Below, one piece after another: positions 8,651 through 16,434 of a DNA stretch of 64,000 nt. The stretch's first letter is position 1; every line of letters begins with the position of its first letter. Under the pieces are notes generated by a model. The model had not been told where the DNA came from, made no database searches, and saw only the letters and a list, made by a program, of their open reading frames with translations. The stretch is from NCBI GenBank assembly GCA_902568235.1, contig CACFPS010000003.1:62001-126000 (forward strand), given 5' to 3'. The translations under genes and the position numbers were made by a program. The DNA is from an uncultured Pelagibacteraceae bacterium (GTDB lineage Bacteria; Pseudomonadota; Alphaproteobacteria; Pelagibacterales; Pelagibacteraceae).

Positions 8651-9157
8651 TTATTTATTGCATACTCCTATCGAATCTGGGCCACAGGTTTCTCCATTTG
8701 TCCAAGTTGCTCCAATAAGGTTGGCCCCATCAAAATTTGCATTTGTCATATTTGAGGATGTGAAATTTGCTCCCATCAAATTTGAATTTTGGAAATTTGC
8801 TTCAATCAAGGTTGATCCCATAAAGTCAGCTCTTGTCAGGTTTGCTCCAGTAAAATTTGATTTCTCAAAGTTGGCTCCTACTAATACAGACTCATATAAA
8901 TTAGCTCTTATAAAAGTAGATTCTGGAAAAGTTCCAAAAGATAAATTTGAATTCATCATTATGCTTTTATCAAAATTAACTTGTATAAAGCTTGCAAACG
9001 ATAAGTTTGAATTTGGAAGATAGCTACCTTGTAAATCTTGCCCATCGGAAAATCTACAATTGGTATAATCTACACCATCTTTTAATGGATCTTCACATGC
9101 TGCACTAGCAATATTTGGCAAAATTAAAAAAAATAATACTAAAAATAGTTTTTTCAT
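8651..9157 (-). CDS. Secreted pentapeptide-repeat protein
   Basis: A 168-residue protein with a signal peptide (MKKLFLVLFFLILPNIASA, cut before ACED) and then a long run of A(N/D)LxxS/F-type pentapeptide repeats from about residue 40 to 150, which would fold as a right-handed quadrilateral beta-helix. There is a Cys pair at the start (ACED, TNCRF) and another at the end (ETCG, GVCNK), probably disulfides in the periplasm. The start overlaps the AzlD stop by 4 bases. Its role is unknown. The long plus-strand ORF over it (8658-9023) is a shadow of the repeats. Confidence 0.82.
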   Translation of the reverse strand: MKKLFLVLFFLILPNIASAACEDPLKDGVDYTNCRFSDGQDLQGSYLPNSNLSFASFIQVNFDKSIMMNSNLSFGTFPESTFIRANLYESVLVGANFEKSNFTGANLTRADFMGSTLIEANFQNSNLMGANFTSSNMTNANFDGANLIGATWTNGETCGPDSIGVCNK

Positions 9158-9480
9158 ACTAAATAGCTATTTATTAAAGCCAATATGATAGCAGAGAAAA
9201 TGGTGGGATAAACTAAGTTTTTTTTAGTTAAATAAAAAATTAATATTGAGCTGATTATGGCTATAAATCTAACAAAATAGTCTGCTTCGGATAAGGCTCC
9301 TGAAGGAAAAATAACTATTCTTGCAATCAAAGCTGCTAAAGTTGAATAAGCTAAACAATTAAACCATCTAAAAATTTTTGAATTTTCTTTTATTTTTTCA
9401 GAAGTAATAACACCAAAAAATCTTGATGAAAAAGTTGCTAAAGAAGTGACCAATATTGCAAGGACTACACTAGTTGTCAT
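9154..9480 (-). CDS. azlD: AzlD-family branched-chain amino acid export subunit
   Basis: A 108-residue membrane protein with three to four helices, matching the small AzlD partner of AzlC exporters (TSVVLAILVTSLATFSSRFFGV start, then LAYSTLAALIARIVIF). AzlCD exports branched-chain amino acids or analogues. The gene overlaps azlC upstream by 11 bases and the pentapeptide gene downstream by 4. Finding an exporter within the Liv importer run suggests control of internal amino-acid levels, though this is inferred. Confidence 0.82.
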   Translation of the reverse strand: MTTSVVLAILVTSLATFSSRFFGVITSEKIKENSKIFRWFNCLAYSTLAALIARIVIFPSGALSEADYFVRFIAIISSILIFYLTKKNLVYPTIFSAIILALINSYLV

Positions 9481-10174
9481 TTTTTTCTCCTAAAACAAAT
9501 GCTATTGTTCCTGCTATTAAACCTCCAAAAAGGATACACCATTCTGGAGAAATAAGATAAAATGCAGGTCCCAGAATTGCGCCAATTATAACTGAAAAAT
9601 TTATTTGAAGAGTTTTCATAGATCCTATCATCATACACATAAAATAAACTGGATTAACAATTGCTAATCCAATCATAATATCTTTGTTAAGATAGTCTGC
9701 AGAAATAAAACCAATGAACGTACCTATAATAGCAATTGACCATGTGGCAGTACCAATTCCAATCCAATAATCTATTCTATTTTCTTTTGAAATCGATTCA
9801 TAACTATTTTTCATTATAAGCCACGCTGAAACTGCAACAAAATGACAAGAAATATAATATTTCCATTTTGGTTGACTTTCATGCATCATCAAAGGCATTA
9901 AAGAAACTGTCATTGGATACAAACGAGAATTAACTAGCCAAACAGCAAAAAAAATATTTAGCAATGATCCACCAATAATCATTGTTTCAGCCATTACCAA
10001 AGAACCTGGTAATGCATAGGTTAGAAATGTTGAAAATACACTTTCTTGTAAATTAAATCCTATATTTTTAAAAAGTGCACCAATAGCTATCATGCAACAA
10101 CCAAGTGCAATTGCCGGACTATCAAAACTTTTTACACAACCCAAACCTTTAAAAAAATATTTTATATTTATCAT
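9470..10174 (-). CDS. azlC: AzlC-family branched-chain amino acid exporter
   Basis: A 234-residue membrane protein with the AzlC pattern: ALGCCMIAIGALFKNIGFNLQESVFSTFLTYALPGSLVMAE followed by VNSRLYPMTVSLMPLM. This is normal AzlC length. It is the large subunit of the AzlCD exporter, in the inner membrane. It shares one base with the upstream livF2 stop and overlaps azlD by 11 bases, so it is translated in series with both. Confidence 0.87.
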   Translation of the reverse strand: MINIKYFFKGLGCVKSFDSPAIALGCCMIAIGALFKNIGFNLQESVFSTFLTYALPGSLVMAETMIIGGSLLNIFFAVWLVNSRLYPMTVSLMPLMMHESQPKWKYYISCHFVAVSAWLIMKNSYESISKENRIDYWIGIGTATWSIAIIGTFIGFISADYLNKDIMIGLAIVNPVYFMCMMIGSMKTLQINFSVIIGAILGPAFYLISPEWCILFGGLIAGTIAFVLGEKNDN

Positions 10175-10959
10175 TAACCGCCGAGAAATAGACGACCAAC
10201 ATCTGGATTATTTAAAAGTTCATCTCCTTTTCCTGCAATTGCAGTTTGTCCAGATACCAAAACATAACCAATGTCTGCAAACTCTAATCCTTTTTTTGCA
10301 TTCTGTTCAACTAATATAATAGTTTTTTTTTCGTTTTTTTGTAAATCTCCTAAAATTTCAAATACCATTTCTATATATTTTGGTTCTAAACCAATTGAAG
10401 GTTCGTCTACTAATAAAATAGAAGGTTTCATAACCAAAGCTCTTGAAATTTCCAACAATCTTCTTTCGCCACCAGATAATACTTTAGCTGGTTGATTTCT
10501 TCTATTTTTTAATCTTTCATATTTTTGAAGTACCCTTTCTGCTTCTTCAAATGACTCCTCTGTTTTATCTTTAATATATCCACCCATTAATAAATTTTCT
10601 TCTACTGTCATATCTGGGAATACTGAATTATCCTGAAGAATATAAGCAATTCCTTCTGACTTTAATTTTTGTGCAGGTGATAGATTTGTAATTTCTTTTC
10701 CATCAATTTTAATTTCTCCTGAAAAAATATTTGTAAAACCATATATTGAATGAAGGATTGTGGATTTTCCTGCTCCATTTGGACCAATTAAACATAATGA
10801 TTGTGCTTTACTAACAAATAAATCAAGATTATGTAAAATTTCCATTTTTCCATAGCCAGCTGACAAATTTTTTATTGTCAAATGAATATTATTAGAAGAA
10901 AGTTTTTTTAAGTCTTCAGCTCCTGGTGCTTTTCCTAATACTTCATATTGATTAGTCAT
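10174..10959 (-). CDS. livF: Liv-type ABC ATPase, LivF family (second set)
   Basis: A 261-residue ATPase with Walker A GPNGAGKS (about 59-66), signature LSGGERR, and Walker B ILLVDEPSIGLEP. The N-terminus has some 25 residues before the ATPase fold (APGAEDLKKLSSNN), which LivF proteins usually lack. The ATG used here overlaps the livG2 stop by one base, which favours this start. It belongs to the livHMGF set led by the binding protein at 13696-14934 and is followed directly by azlC. Confidence 0.88.
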   Translation of the reverse strand: MTNQYEVLGKAPGAEDLKKLSSNNIHLTIKNLSAGYGKMEILHNLDLFVSKAQSLCLIGPNGAGKSTILHSIYGFTNIFSGEIKIDGKEITNLSPAQKLKSEGIAYILQDNSVFPDMTVEENLLMGGYIKDKTEESFEEAERVLQKYERLKNRRNQPAKVLSGGERRLLEISRALVMKPSILLVDEPSIGLEPKYIEMVFEILGDLQKNEKKTIILVEQNAKKGLEFADIGYVLVSGQTAIAGKGDELLNNPDVGRLFLGG

Positions 10960-11699
10960 TATTGTGCTCCAAGATAAGCGTTAATAACACGTTTATCATT
11001 TTTAATTTCATCTGGCTTACCTTCTGCTAACATTTGACCGTGAGCTAAACAAAAAATGCTCTCTGCTAATTGCATAATTACTCTCATATTATGCTCAATT
11101 ACGAGTAGCGTGATTCCAAAATCTTGATTAACTTTTATAAGCCTATCGATAATTCCATTAATTAATGTAGGATTTATGCCTGCTGTAGGCTCATCTAGCA
11201 ATAACATTTCTGGTTCATTCATTAATGCCATTGCAAGTTCTAATAATTTTTGTTGGCCAAAAGATAGGTCTCCTGCTCTTAATTTTCTTTTTTGATATAG
11301 ACCAACAAAGTTTAACAAGTTTTCTGCTTTTTCTGTTAAATTTTTAGGTATCTGTGAAAATATTTTAACTAAACTCTCATCACTTGCTTTATGACTGATA
11401 AGCATGTTTTCTACGCAATTTAATTTTCCATAGATTCTTGTTTGTTGAAATGTTCTTAACAAACCAAGTTTTGCTATTACTGGAACGGGTAATTCAGAAA
11501 CTTCTTTATCATTAAATTTAATTGAACCTTGGTCTATTGGGTAAGTTCCAACAATAGAATTAAACAATGTAGTTTTTCCTGATCCATTAGGCCCAATCAA
11601 ACCTACAATTTTTCCTTTATCAACAGACATTGAAATATCAACGTTGGCTTTAACGCCGCCAAATGATTTGCTAACGTTATTTACTTCTAAGATCTTCAT
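10959..11699 (-). CDS. livG: Liv-type ABC ATPase, LivG family (second set)
   Basis: A 246-residue ATPase with Walker A GPNGSGKT (about 36-43) and Walker B LLLDEPTAGINP. The signature is LSFGQQK, with Phe in place of the first Gly of LSGGQ; this variant is common among LivG proteins. It overlaps the livM2 stop by 4 bases and shares one base with livF2. Together with LivF2 it drives the second Liv importer. Confidence 0.9.
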   Translation of the reverse strand: MKILEVNNVSKSFGGVKANVDISMSVDKGKIVGLIGPNGSGKTTLFNSIVGTYPIDQGSIKFNDKEVSELPVPVIAKLGLLRTFQQTRIYGKLNCVENMLISHKASDESLVKIFSQIPKNLTEKAENLLNFVGLYQKRKLRAGDLSFGQQKLLELAMALMNEPEMLLLDEPTAGINPTLINGIIDRLIKVNQDFGITLLVIEHNMRVIMQLAESIFCLAHGQMLAEGKPDEIKNDKRVINAYLGAQ

Positions 11700-12748
11700 T
11701 TAAGTTCTACCTGTGCCTTTCGATCAGCCTCATCAACTACTTCACCGAATCTCTCAGGGTATTTTTCTCTGAGCCAACCCATTAATCCCTCAGGAAAATA
11801 AATTACGATTACAACAATTAATACTCCTAGCGCTACATACTGCCAACCTAAGAAAAAAGTCCAAAAAGTTTCTTTAAAAGCATGAAACAATGTTGCCCCA
11901 ATAATTGGTCCCCATAAAGTTCCTTTGCCACCTAATATTGCCATTAAAACCATGAATACTCCCATCTCTCTTCCATCAAATGCAACATCTGTTGAATCTA
12001 TGTATCCAACAAGACCTCCCATTATTCCACCTGCAAGACCACAGAAAAATGCTGAGATCATCCATCCAATAATTTTATACTTCATCGTTTGAATTCCCAT
12101 TGCTTCAGCTTTATCTTCATTATCTCTTATTGCGTTAAGAACTAATTTAAATCTCGTAGAATAAATAGATTTGACAGCAATAAATGTGAGCACAAGAGTG
12201 GCAAAACTACAAAAATAAAAAAATTCTCCTCTTGCTTCTAAACTTCCAATGTTTGGAAATGGCGGTGTAGTAAAACCTTGTCCTGCACCTATAATTTCTA
12301 TTCCACCTGAAATTTCACCAGCAGCAACACCTAAACCTAATGTGCAAATTGCAAAATAATGTCCTCTTAATCCTAAAATAGAATAACCTATTAATCCCGC
12401 AACTATCGTTGGTACAATTGCTGCTACAGCTAAACCGGCACCAAAACCTTGAAAAAATTGAGCAGGAGTGTGAACAAATGTTTTTTCTCCACCACTTTCA
12501 GTCCATTCAGCTAAAGGGAAAAACATTCCAACCTGGACAGATGCGCAAAGATACATGCCTAATCCATAAAATAAAATATTACCAAATGAATTATAGCCCA
12601 TTTCTCCACCTTGGATATTCCAAGTTATTGATAAAATTATTAAAACACAAAGTATTGATAGTTGAACTTTAAATGCTGGAAAAATAAATGGAGCAATCAA
12701 CCCGAAAATCAAAATTGATAAATAGATTATTAAATTTTTATTTATCAT
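11696..12748 (-). CDS. livM: Liv-type ABC permease, LivM family (second set)
   Basis: A 350-residue membrane permease with the LivM markers NIQGGEMGYNSFGNILFYGLG, LRGHYFAICTLGLGVAAGE and RFKLVLNAIRDNEDKAEAMGI. After the last helix there is a polar tail of about 35 residues (MGWLREKYPERFGEVVDEADRKAQ) that should lie in the cytoplasm. It overlaps livH2 and livG2 by 4 bases each. It is much shorter than the first LivM in the window, which argues against a recent duplication of the two sets. Confidence 0.9.
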   Translation of the reverse strand: MINKNLIIYLSILIFGLIAPFIFPAFKVQLSILCVLIILSITWNIQGGEMGYNSFGNILFYGLGMYLCASVQVGMFFPLAEWTESGGEKTFVHTPAQFFQGFGAGLAVAAIVPTIVAGLIGYSILGLRGHYFAICTLGLGVAAGEISGGIEIIGAGQGFTTPPFPNIGSLEARGEFFYFCSFATLVLTFIAVKSIYSTRFKLVLNAIRDNEDKAEAMGIQTMKYKIIGWMISAFFCGLAGGIMGGLVGYIDSTDVAFDGREMGVFMVLMAILGGKGTLWGPIIGATLFHAFKETFWTFFLGWQYVALGVLIVVIVIYFPEGLMGWLREKYPERFGEVVDEADRKAQVELK

Positions 12749-13638
12749 TTTAAATACTCTCTTTTCTTAGAAAGTTTAAATCTTCTATAAACTAGAATTA
12801 AAACTAATAATAAAAATACTGATCCAATTCTAAATTCAGTTCCAAGTATATAATCTGCAAATTCTTCAAAAACTCCAAGCCCCATTCCTGATAATGCCAC
12901 TCCAGGTAAATTTCCTAATCCTGCAACAATAACAATCATGAATGATCTAATTGTGTAAGGTAGACCCATGTATGGATGAATTGTAAATGTTATTGAAATA
13001 AGAGCTCCAGCAACACCACAAAGGGCAGCATTTATTCCAAAAGTTGCCGCATAAACCTTCTCTGTATCGACACCTAAAATCTTTGCTGCTCTTGCATTTT
13101 GAGCTGTTGCTCTAATTGCACGTCCAAGCTTTGATTTTTTCATATAAATTACTAAACCAATTGCAAACACAATGCTTATGACTGCAGCAAATATTTTTGA
13201 ATTAGGTAAAGTTACTGAGCTATCAAATAGCATAGTTGTTCCATAGCCAGAATTTGCAAGAACAACATCTGCTCCAAATGCAAAATTCATTAATTGCATA
13301 AAAAGAATACTAATCCCAAATGTAGCTAAAATTGATATAAATAAATCTCTATCAACAACTTTATTAATAACTAATTTATAAATTCCAATCCCAACAAAAT
13401 ACATTATTATTGGAGAAACAATTACTCCCCATGCAGGGTGGATTCCGTAAAGATACATAAAGTATGCAATGTAACCACCAAGAATAACAAGATCCCCTTG
13501 TGCAATATTAATTATGTTCATTACTCCCCATTGAAGTGCCATTCCATAGGCAATCAAAGCAAATAGAATCCCAAGAAGAATACCGTCCATTGATGCCTGG
13601 ACCATTAGAATCGGAGCTTGAAAAATTAGTAGATCCAT
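12745..13638 (-). CDS. livH: Liv-type ABC permease, LivH family (second set)
   Basis: A 297-residue permease with WGVMNIINIAQGDLVILGGYIAYF near the N-terminus, GRAIRATAQNARAAKILGVD in the middle and VAGLGNLPGVALSGMGLGVFEE near the end, all LivH features. It is the first permease gene after the binding protein, from which it is separated by a hairpin with a T run (13650-13680), and it overlaps livM2 by 4 bases. Confidence 0.9.
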   Translation of the reverse strand: MDLLIFQAPILMVQASMDGILLGILFALIAYGMALQWGVMNIINIAQGDLVILGGYIAYFMYLYGIHPAWGVIVSPIIMYFVGIGIYKLVINKVVDRDLFISILATFGISILFMQLMNFAFGADVVLANSGYGTTMLFDSSVTLPNSKIFAAVISIVFAIGLVIYMKKSKLGRAIRATAQNARAAKILGVDTEKVYAATFGINAALCGVAGALISITFTIHPYMGLPYTIRSFMIVIVAGLGNLPGVALSGMGLGVFEEFADYILGTEFRIGSVFLLLVLILVYRRFKLSKKREYLK

Positions 13639-13649
13639 AGAATTTAATA

Positions 13650-13680
13650 AAAAAAAATGCCCCCTAAAATTCAGGGGGCA
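13650..13680 (-). terminator. Intra-operon terminator or attenuator between binding protein and livH2
   Basis: Read on the minus strand, TGCCCCCT pairs with AGGGGGCA over a short loop and is followed by a run of eight or more T, 15 bases after the binding-protein stop and before livH2. This layout is common in solute-binding operons: it lets most transcripts stop after the abundant binding protein and a minority read on into the permease genes. Confidence 0.85.
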
Positions 13681-13695
13681 TTAAAGTGTAAGTTT

Positions 13696-14934
13696 TTATC
13701 TTTCAGACCACTTAGGTATTGGATGTATTAACTCAGCTGAAGCCCATTTAAGTGGAGCAACAACTTTGTTTTCACATTTACCAGAGCTATCACAAATAAC
13801 TTGGAATAATACCATTGGCTTATCAACGTTTTGACCACCAGGTGCAAATTTTATGTTTCCATAAAATGTTTGCATATTAGTATCAGCAAGAGCATCTCTC
13901 ACTTTCTTTTGGTCAAAAGAATTTGCTCTTTCAAAAGCATCTTTGAAAACCAACAAAGCGGCTGAGGACTCAGCGGCTTGGTATGGTGGTGCGTATCCAA
14001 ACATTTTTGTAAAATCCGCATCATATGTCATACCATCTTTAAAGAAGTCATCTTTATAAGTTAAAGTTTTATGCCATTGAGAAGCACATAAAGCATATTG
14101 AGAATTTCTACCGTGTTGTTTAGATAATTTTGCAGCATCACAATGCGTCATTGCAAGCATTGGAACGTCAACTTTCATTTCAGCAATTTGTCTGATTGCA
14201 GTCAAAGCTCCTTTAGTATGACCTGATACAACTAAAACATCTGGTTTCACAGCTTTTACTTTTGCAAGTGTAGCCGCCATATCATTCAGCTCTTTAGGTA
14301 ATTTATCATCAATTATTATTTCAGATCCGGTGTCTTTAGCGGCATCTAAAATACCCAATCTAACATCTTGAGAAAAAGCATCTTGCTCAAAAGCTTGTGC
14401 AATTCTTACGCCTTTGCCGCCATTTAATTCAACAGCAGTTCTAATAGCCACATCAAGATATAAGTTTGCTGGTGAAAGTACTGCAAAAAGATATTTATAT
14501 CCTTTAGTAAATAAAGATCTAGATGCGCCATTTGCTTCAACCATTGGAACTCCATACTTTTCAGTTACTGGAGCAATGGCTTTTGTTAATCCTGAACTGT
14601 AAGGTCCAAGCATAAACTCAACACCATCTTGTGAAATTAATCTTTCTGCAAGTTGGGCTGCTCTTTTTGGATTTGATTCATCATCATAATAAATGATATC
14701 AAATTTATAAGATTTTCCACCAACTTTAACACCACCCATACTGTTAATTCTATCAACGGCCATGTTGTAACCGTTTTGAGTATGAACTCCATTAGATGAA
14801 TATTTTCCTGTTAGCGAAATAGCAGCACCTAAAACAATCTTATCTCCAACTACTTTTGCAAGTGATACAACAGAAGTTGATAATAATAATGCTAATGCAG
14901 AAACAAATGTAATTATAATATTTTTTATTTTCAT
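13696..14934 (-). CDS. Branched-chain amino acid-type ABC substrate-binding protein (second set)
   Basis: A 412-residue periplasmic binding protein of the Liv fold. A signal peptide of about 26 residues ends near VVSLA/KVVGDK, followed by the family's LGAAISLTGKYSSNGVHTQNGYNMAVDRIN. The ribosome site is exceptional: AAAGGGGAGATAAATG, with eight consecutive SD-like purines, as expected for a very abundant protein. It leads the long minus-strand run of the second Liv set. The ligand cannot be deduced; AzlCD and the lysine/glutarate-linked dioxygenase downstream suggest amino acids. Confidence 0.9.
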   Translation of the reverse strand: MKIKNIIITFVSALALLLSTSVVSLAKVVGDKIVLGAAISLTGKYSSNGVHTQNGYNMAVDRINSMGGVKVGGKSYKFDIIYYDDESNPKRAAQLAERLISQDGVEFMLGPYSSGLTKAIAPVTEKYGVPMVEANGASRSLFTKGYKYLFAVLSPANLYLDVAIRTAVELNGGKGVRIAQAFEQDAFSQDVRLGILDAAKDTGSEIIIDDKLPKELNDMAATLAKVKAVKPDVLVVSGHTKGALTAIRQIAEMKVDVPMLAMTHCDAAKLSKQHGRNSQYALCASQWHKTLTYKDDFFKDGMTYDADFTKMFGYAPPYQAAESSAALLVFKDAFERANSFDQKKVRDALADTNMQTFYGNIKFAPGGQNVDKPMVLFQVICDSSGKCENKVVAPLKWASAELIHPIPKWSER

Positions 14935-15029
14935 TTATCTCCCCTTTAATTAATTAATTAATTTCTTATTAAACTATTAATTGATAAAAAAAACAATACG
15001 CAGATTTTGCTATTTACCTATACAAAATA

Positions 15030-15644
15030 TTAATATTTTTGTGTTAAAGCTATTATAATTGCAATTACAATTAATACACACGCTGAAATTGTGTTTATTA
15101 CTTTTGGATTTGCTTTTATCCAAATGATTAATCTATTTGCGAGTACTGCGTAACCAATTAGTGACAAAAAATCTAATACTACATAACTAGTTATTAGAAT
15201 TAAAAATTGAGCAACATAATTGGTACTAAAGTCAATAAATTGTGGAAAAATAAATGGAAAGAACATCCAAGCCTTAGGACTAGTGCCAGCAACTAAAAAT
15301 CCATCTTTATAAAAAGAAAAAAAACTTTTCTGTGAAATTTCTTTGGAATTTATATCTTTTGGTCTTGATTTATAAATATCATAAGCAAGATATGTTATAT
15401 AAATTATACCAATCCACTTAAATGCATTTAAAAACAAAGGATAATCAGAAAAAAAGGAGCCAATAACAAAAATTACCAAAGTTGCTTGAATAATGTTTGC
15501 AGAAACATCTCCTAATGCAACCCAAATACAATTTTTTACTCCGTAATTCATAGAGTAAGAAATAATTACTACCCTTGGTGTGCCAGGAGTAATGAACATA
15601 AAAATGATGATTTGTAAAAAAAGGATATATTCTAAGGGAAGCAT
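15030..15644 (-). CDS. LysE-family amino acid exporter
   Basis: A 204-residue membrane protein of the LysE/RhtB family, with six predicted helices and the N-terminal signature FMFITPGTPRVVIISYSMNYGVKNC, close to the family's PGP-containing first loop. It would export an amino acid across the inner membrane. The start codon and a possible AGGA ribosome site both lie inside a predicted pseudoknot (15642-15696), which suggests control of translation. It is separated from the second binding-protein gene by 95 bases and diverges from glutaredoxin. Confidence 0.85.
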   Translation of the reverse strand: MLPLEYILFLQIIIFMFITPGTPRVVIISYSMNYGVKNCIWVALGDVSANIIQATLVIFVIGSFFSDYPLFLNAFKWIGIIYITYLAYDIYKSRPKDINSKEISQKSFFSFYKDGFLVAGTSPKAWMFFPFIFPQFIDFSTNYVAQFLILITSYVVLDFLSLIGYAVLANRLIIWIKANPKVINTISACVLIVIAIIIALTQKY

Positions 15645-15696
15645 CTTTGGATAGTCCTAAAAAACCGGGAGCTAAAGATGGCTAGATAGGACTATC
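15642..15696 (-). promoter_or_regulatory. Candidate pseudoknot leader covering the LysE start
   Basis: On the minus strand GATAGTCCTA and TAGGACTATC form a perfect 10-pair stem. The loop holds CATCTTT, which is fully complementary to AAAGATG, the bases right after the stem and including the LysE ATG. The two pairings can coexist as an H-type pseudoknot. The AGGA ten bases before the ATG lies in the first stem. So both the ribosome site and the start codon would be hidden. A perfect TATAAT -10 box lies upstream at 15719-15724. I do not recognise a known riboswitch class. Confidence 0.55.
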
Positions 15697-15718
15697 TATA
15701 AAGTATATTATCATATGC

Positions 15719-15724
15719 ATTATA
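15719..15724 (-). promoter_or_regulatory. Probable -10 element of the LysE promoter
   Basis: TATAAT on the minus strand, about 75 bases before the LysE start codon. Transcription from it would begin near 15712, just ahead of the pseudoknot leader. No good -35 hexamer is visible at the usual distance. Confidence 0.4.
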
Positions 15725-15779
15725 AATTGCATTAAAATTCTTAACTGGTAAATAAAAAAATAAAGCTTATATCTGAATT

Positions 15780-16034
15780 ATGAAAAACATAATCATGTAC
15801 TCTGGTCCAATGTGTACTTTTTGTGATGCAGCAAAAAGACTTCTTTTAAGAAACAACCTCAAATATGAAGAAATCGATGTTTCAACTAAGGAAGGACTAA
15901 GAGATGAAATGATTAAAAAGGCAAATGGTAAAAGAACTATTCCACAAATTTTTTTCGACAACGATCATATAGGAGGATATCAAGAGTTAAGAAATTTAGA
16001 AAAAAACGGCGAACTAATTAATTCTTTAAAATAA
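15780..16034 (+). CDS. grxC: Glutaredoxin (Grx3/GrxC type)
   Basis: An 84-residue thioredoxin-fold protein. The active site is C12-TF-C15, a dithiol variant of CPYC. The cis-proline motif TIPQIF and the glutathione-binding GGYQEL complete the family pattern. It reduces protein disulfides and mixed glutathione disulfides in the cytoplasm. It stands alone on the plus strand, divergent from LysE, and converges on the msrB gene, another redox-repair enzyme. Confidence 0.92.
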   Translation: MKNIIMYSGPMCTFCDAAKRLLLRNNLKYEEIDVSTKEGLRDEMIKKANGKRTIPQIFFDNDHIGGYQELRNLEKNGELINSLK

Positions 16035-16056
16035 TTATTATTATATTTATTTCAAG

Positions 16057-16431
16057 CTAAGATTCAGGTCTAAATATTAAACAAATTCCATTATTACAAT
16101 ATCTTTTTCCTGTCGGTTTAGGTCCATCATCAAATATATGTCCGTGATGTGCTCCACAATTTTTACAATGATATTCTGTTCTAGCGTAACCGAGTAAGTA
16201 ATCCGTTTTTGTTTCAAATACAGCAGGCAATGCTGCAAAAAAAGACGGCCAACCAGAACCACTTTCATATTTTAAATTTGATTCGAAAAGTTTTGTATCG
16301 CAGTTTGCACAATGATAAAAACCTTCTCTTTTTTCCGAGTTTAATTTACTAGATCCTGGAGGCTCGGTTGCCTCTTCAAACATTACTTTTTTTTGATCAT
16401 TTGAAAGCTTTGTGTTTATTTCTTTTGGCAT
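16057..16431 (-). CDS. msrB: Peptide methionine-(R)-sulfoxide reductase MsrB
   Basis: A 124-residue MsrB. Two CxxC pairs (C41/C44 and C89/C92) bind structural zinc. The GSGWPSF substrate loop (58-64), the HHGHIFDDGP segment and the RYC catalytic Cys (C112) are all present. After the catalytic Cys the sequence is NNGICLIF instead of the usual INSxxLxF, a small departure. It repairs oxidised methionine with thioredoxin as electron donor. It follows the hydroxyacid dehydrogenase gene by 3 bases on the same strand. Confidence 0.93.
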   Translation of the reverse strand: MPKEINTKLSNDQKKVMFEEATEPPGSSKLNSEKREGFYHCANCDTKLFESNLKYESGSGWPSFFAALPAVFETKTDYLLGYARTEYHCKNCGAHHGHIFDDGPKPTGKRYCNNGICLIFRPES

Positions 16432-16434
16432 AAT

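Noticed and set aside
8658-9023. 121-residue plus-strand ORF over the pentapeptide gene
   Set aside because: It is the mirror of the pentapeptide repeats on the coding strand; the periodic repeats keep the opposite frame open. No start context or family features.
14941-14966. Repeated TAATTAATTAATTAATT before the second binding protein
   Set aside because: Simple AT-rich tract just ahead of the strong ribosome site; it probably keeps the leader unstructured and is not a binding site I can name.
15660-15700. SAM-II-like GCTAAAGA on the plus strand before grxC
   Set aside because: Only this short string agrees; the surrounding helices do not fit a SAM-II fold, and the element lies next to the LysE start on the other strand.
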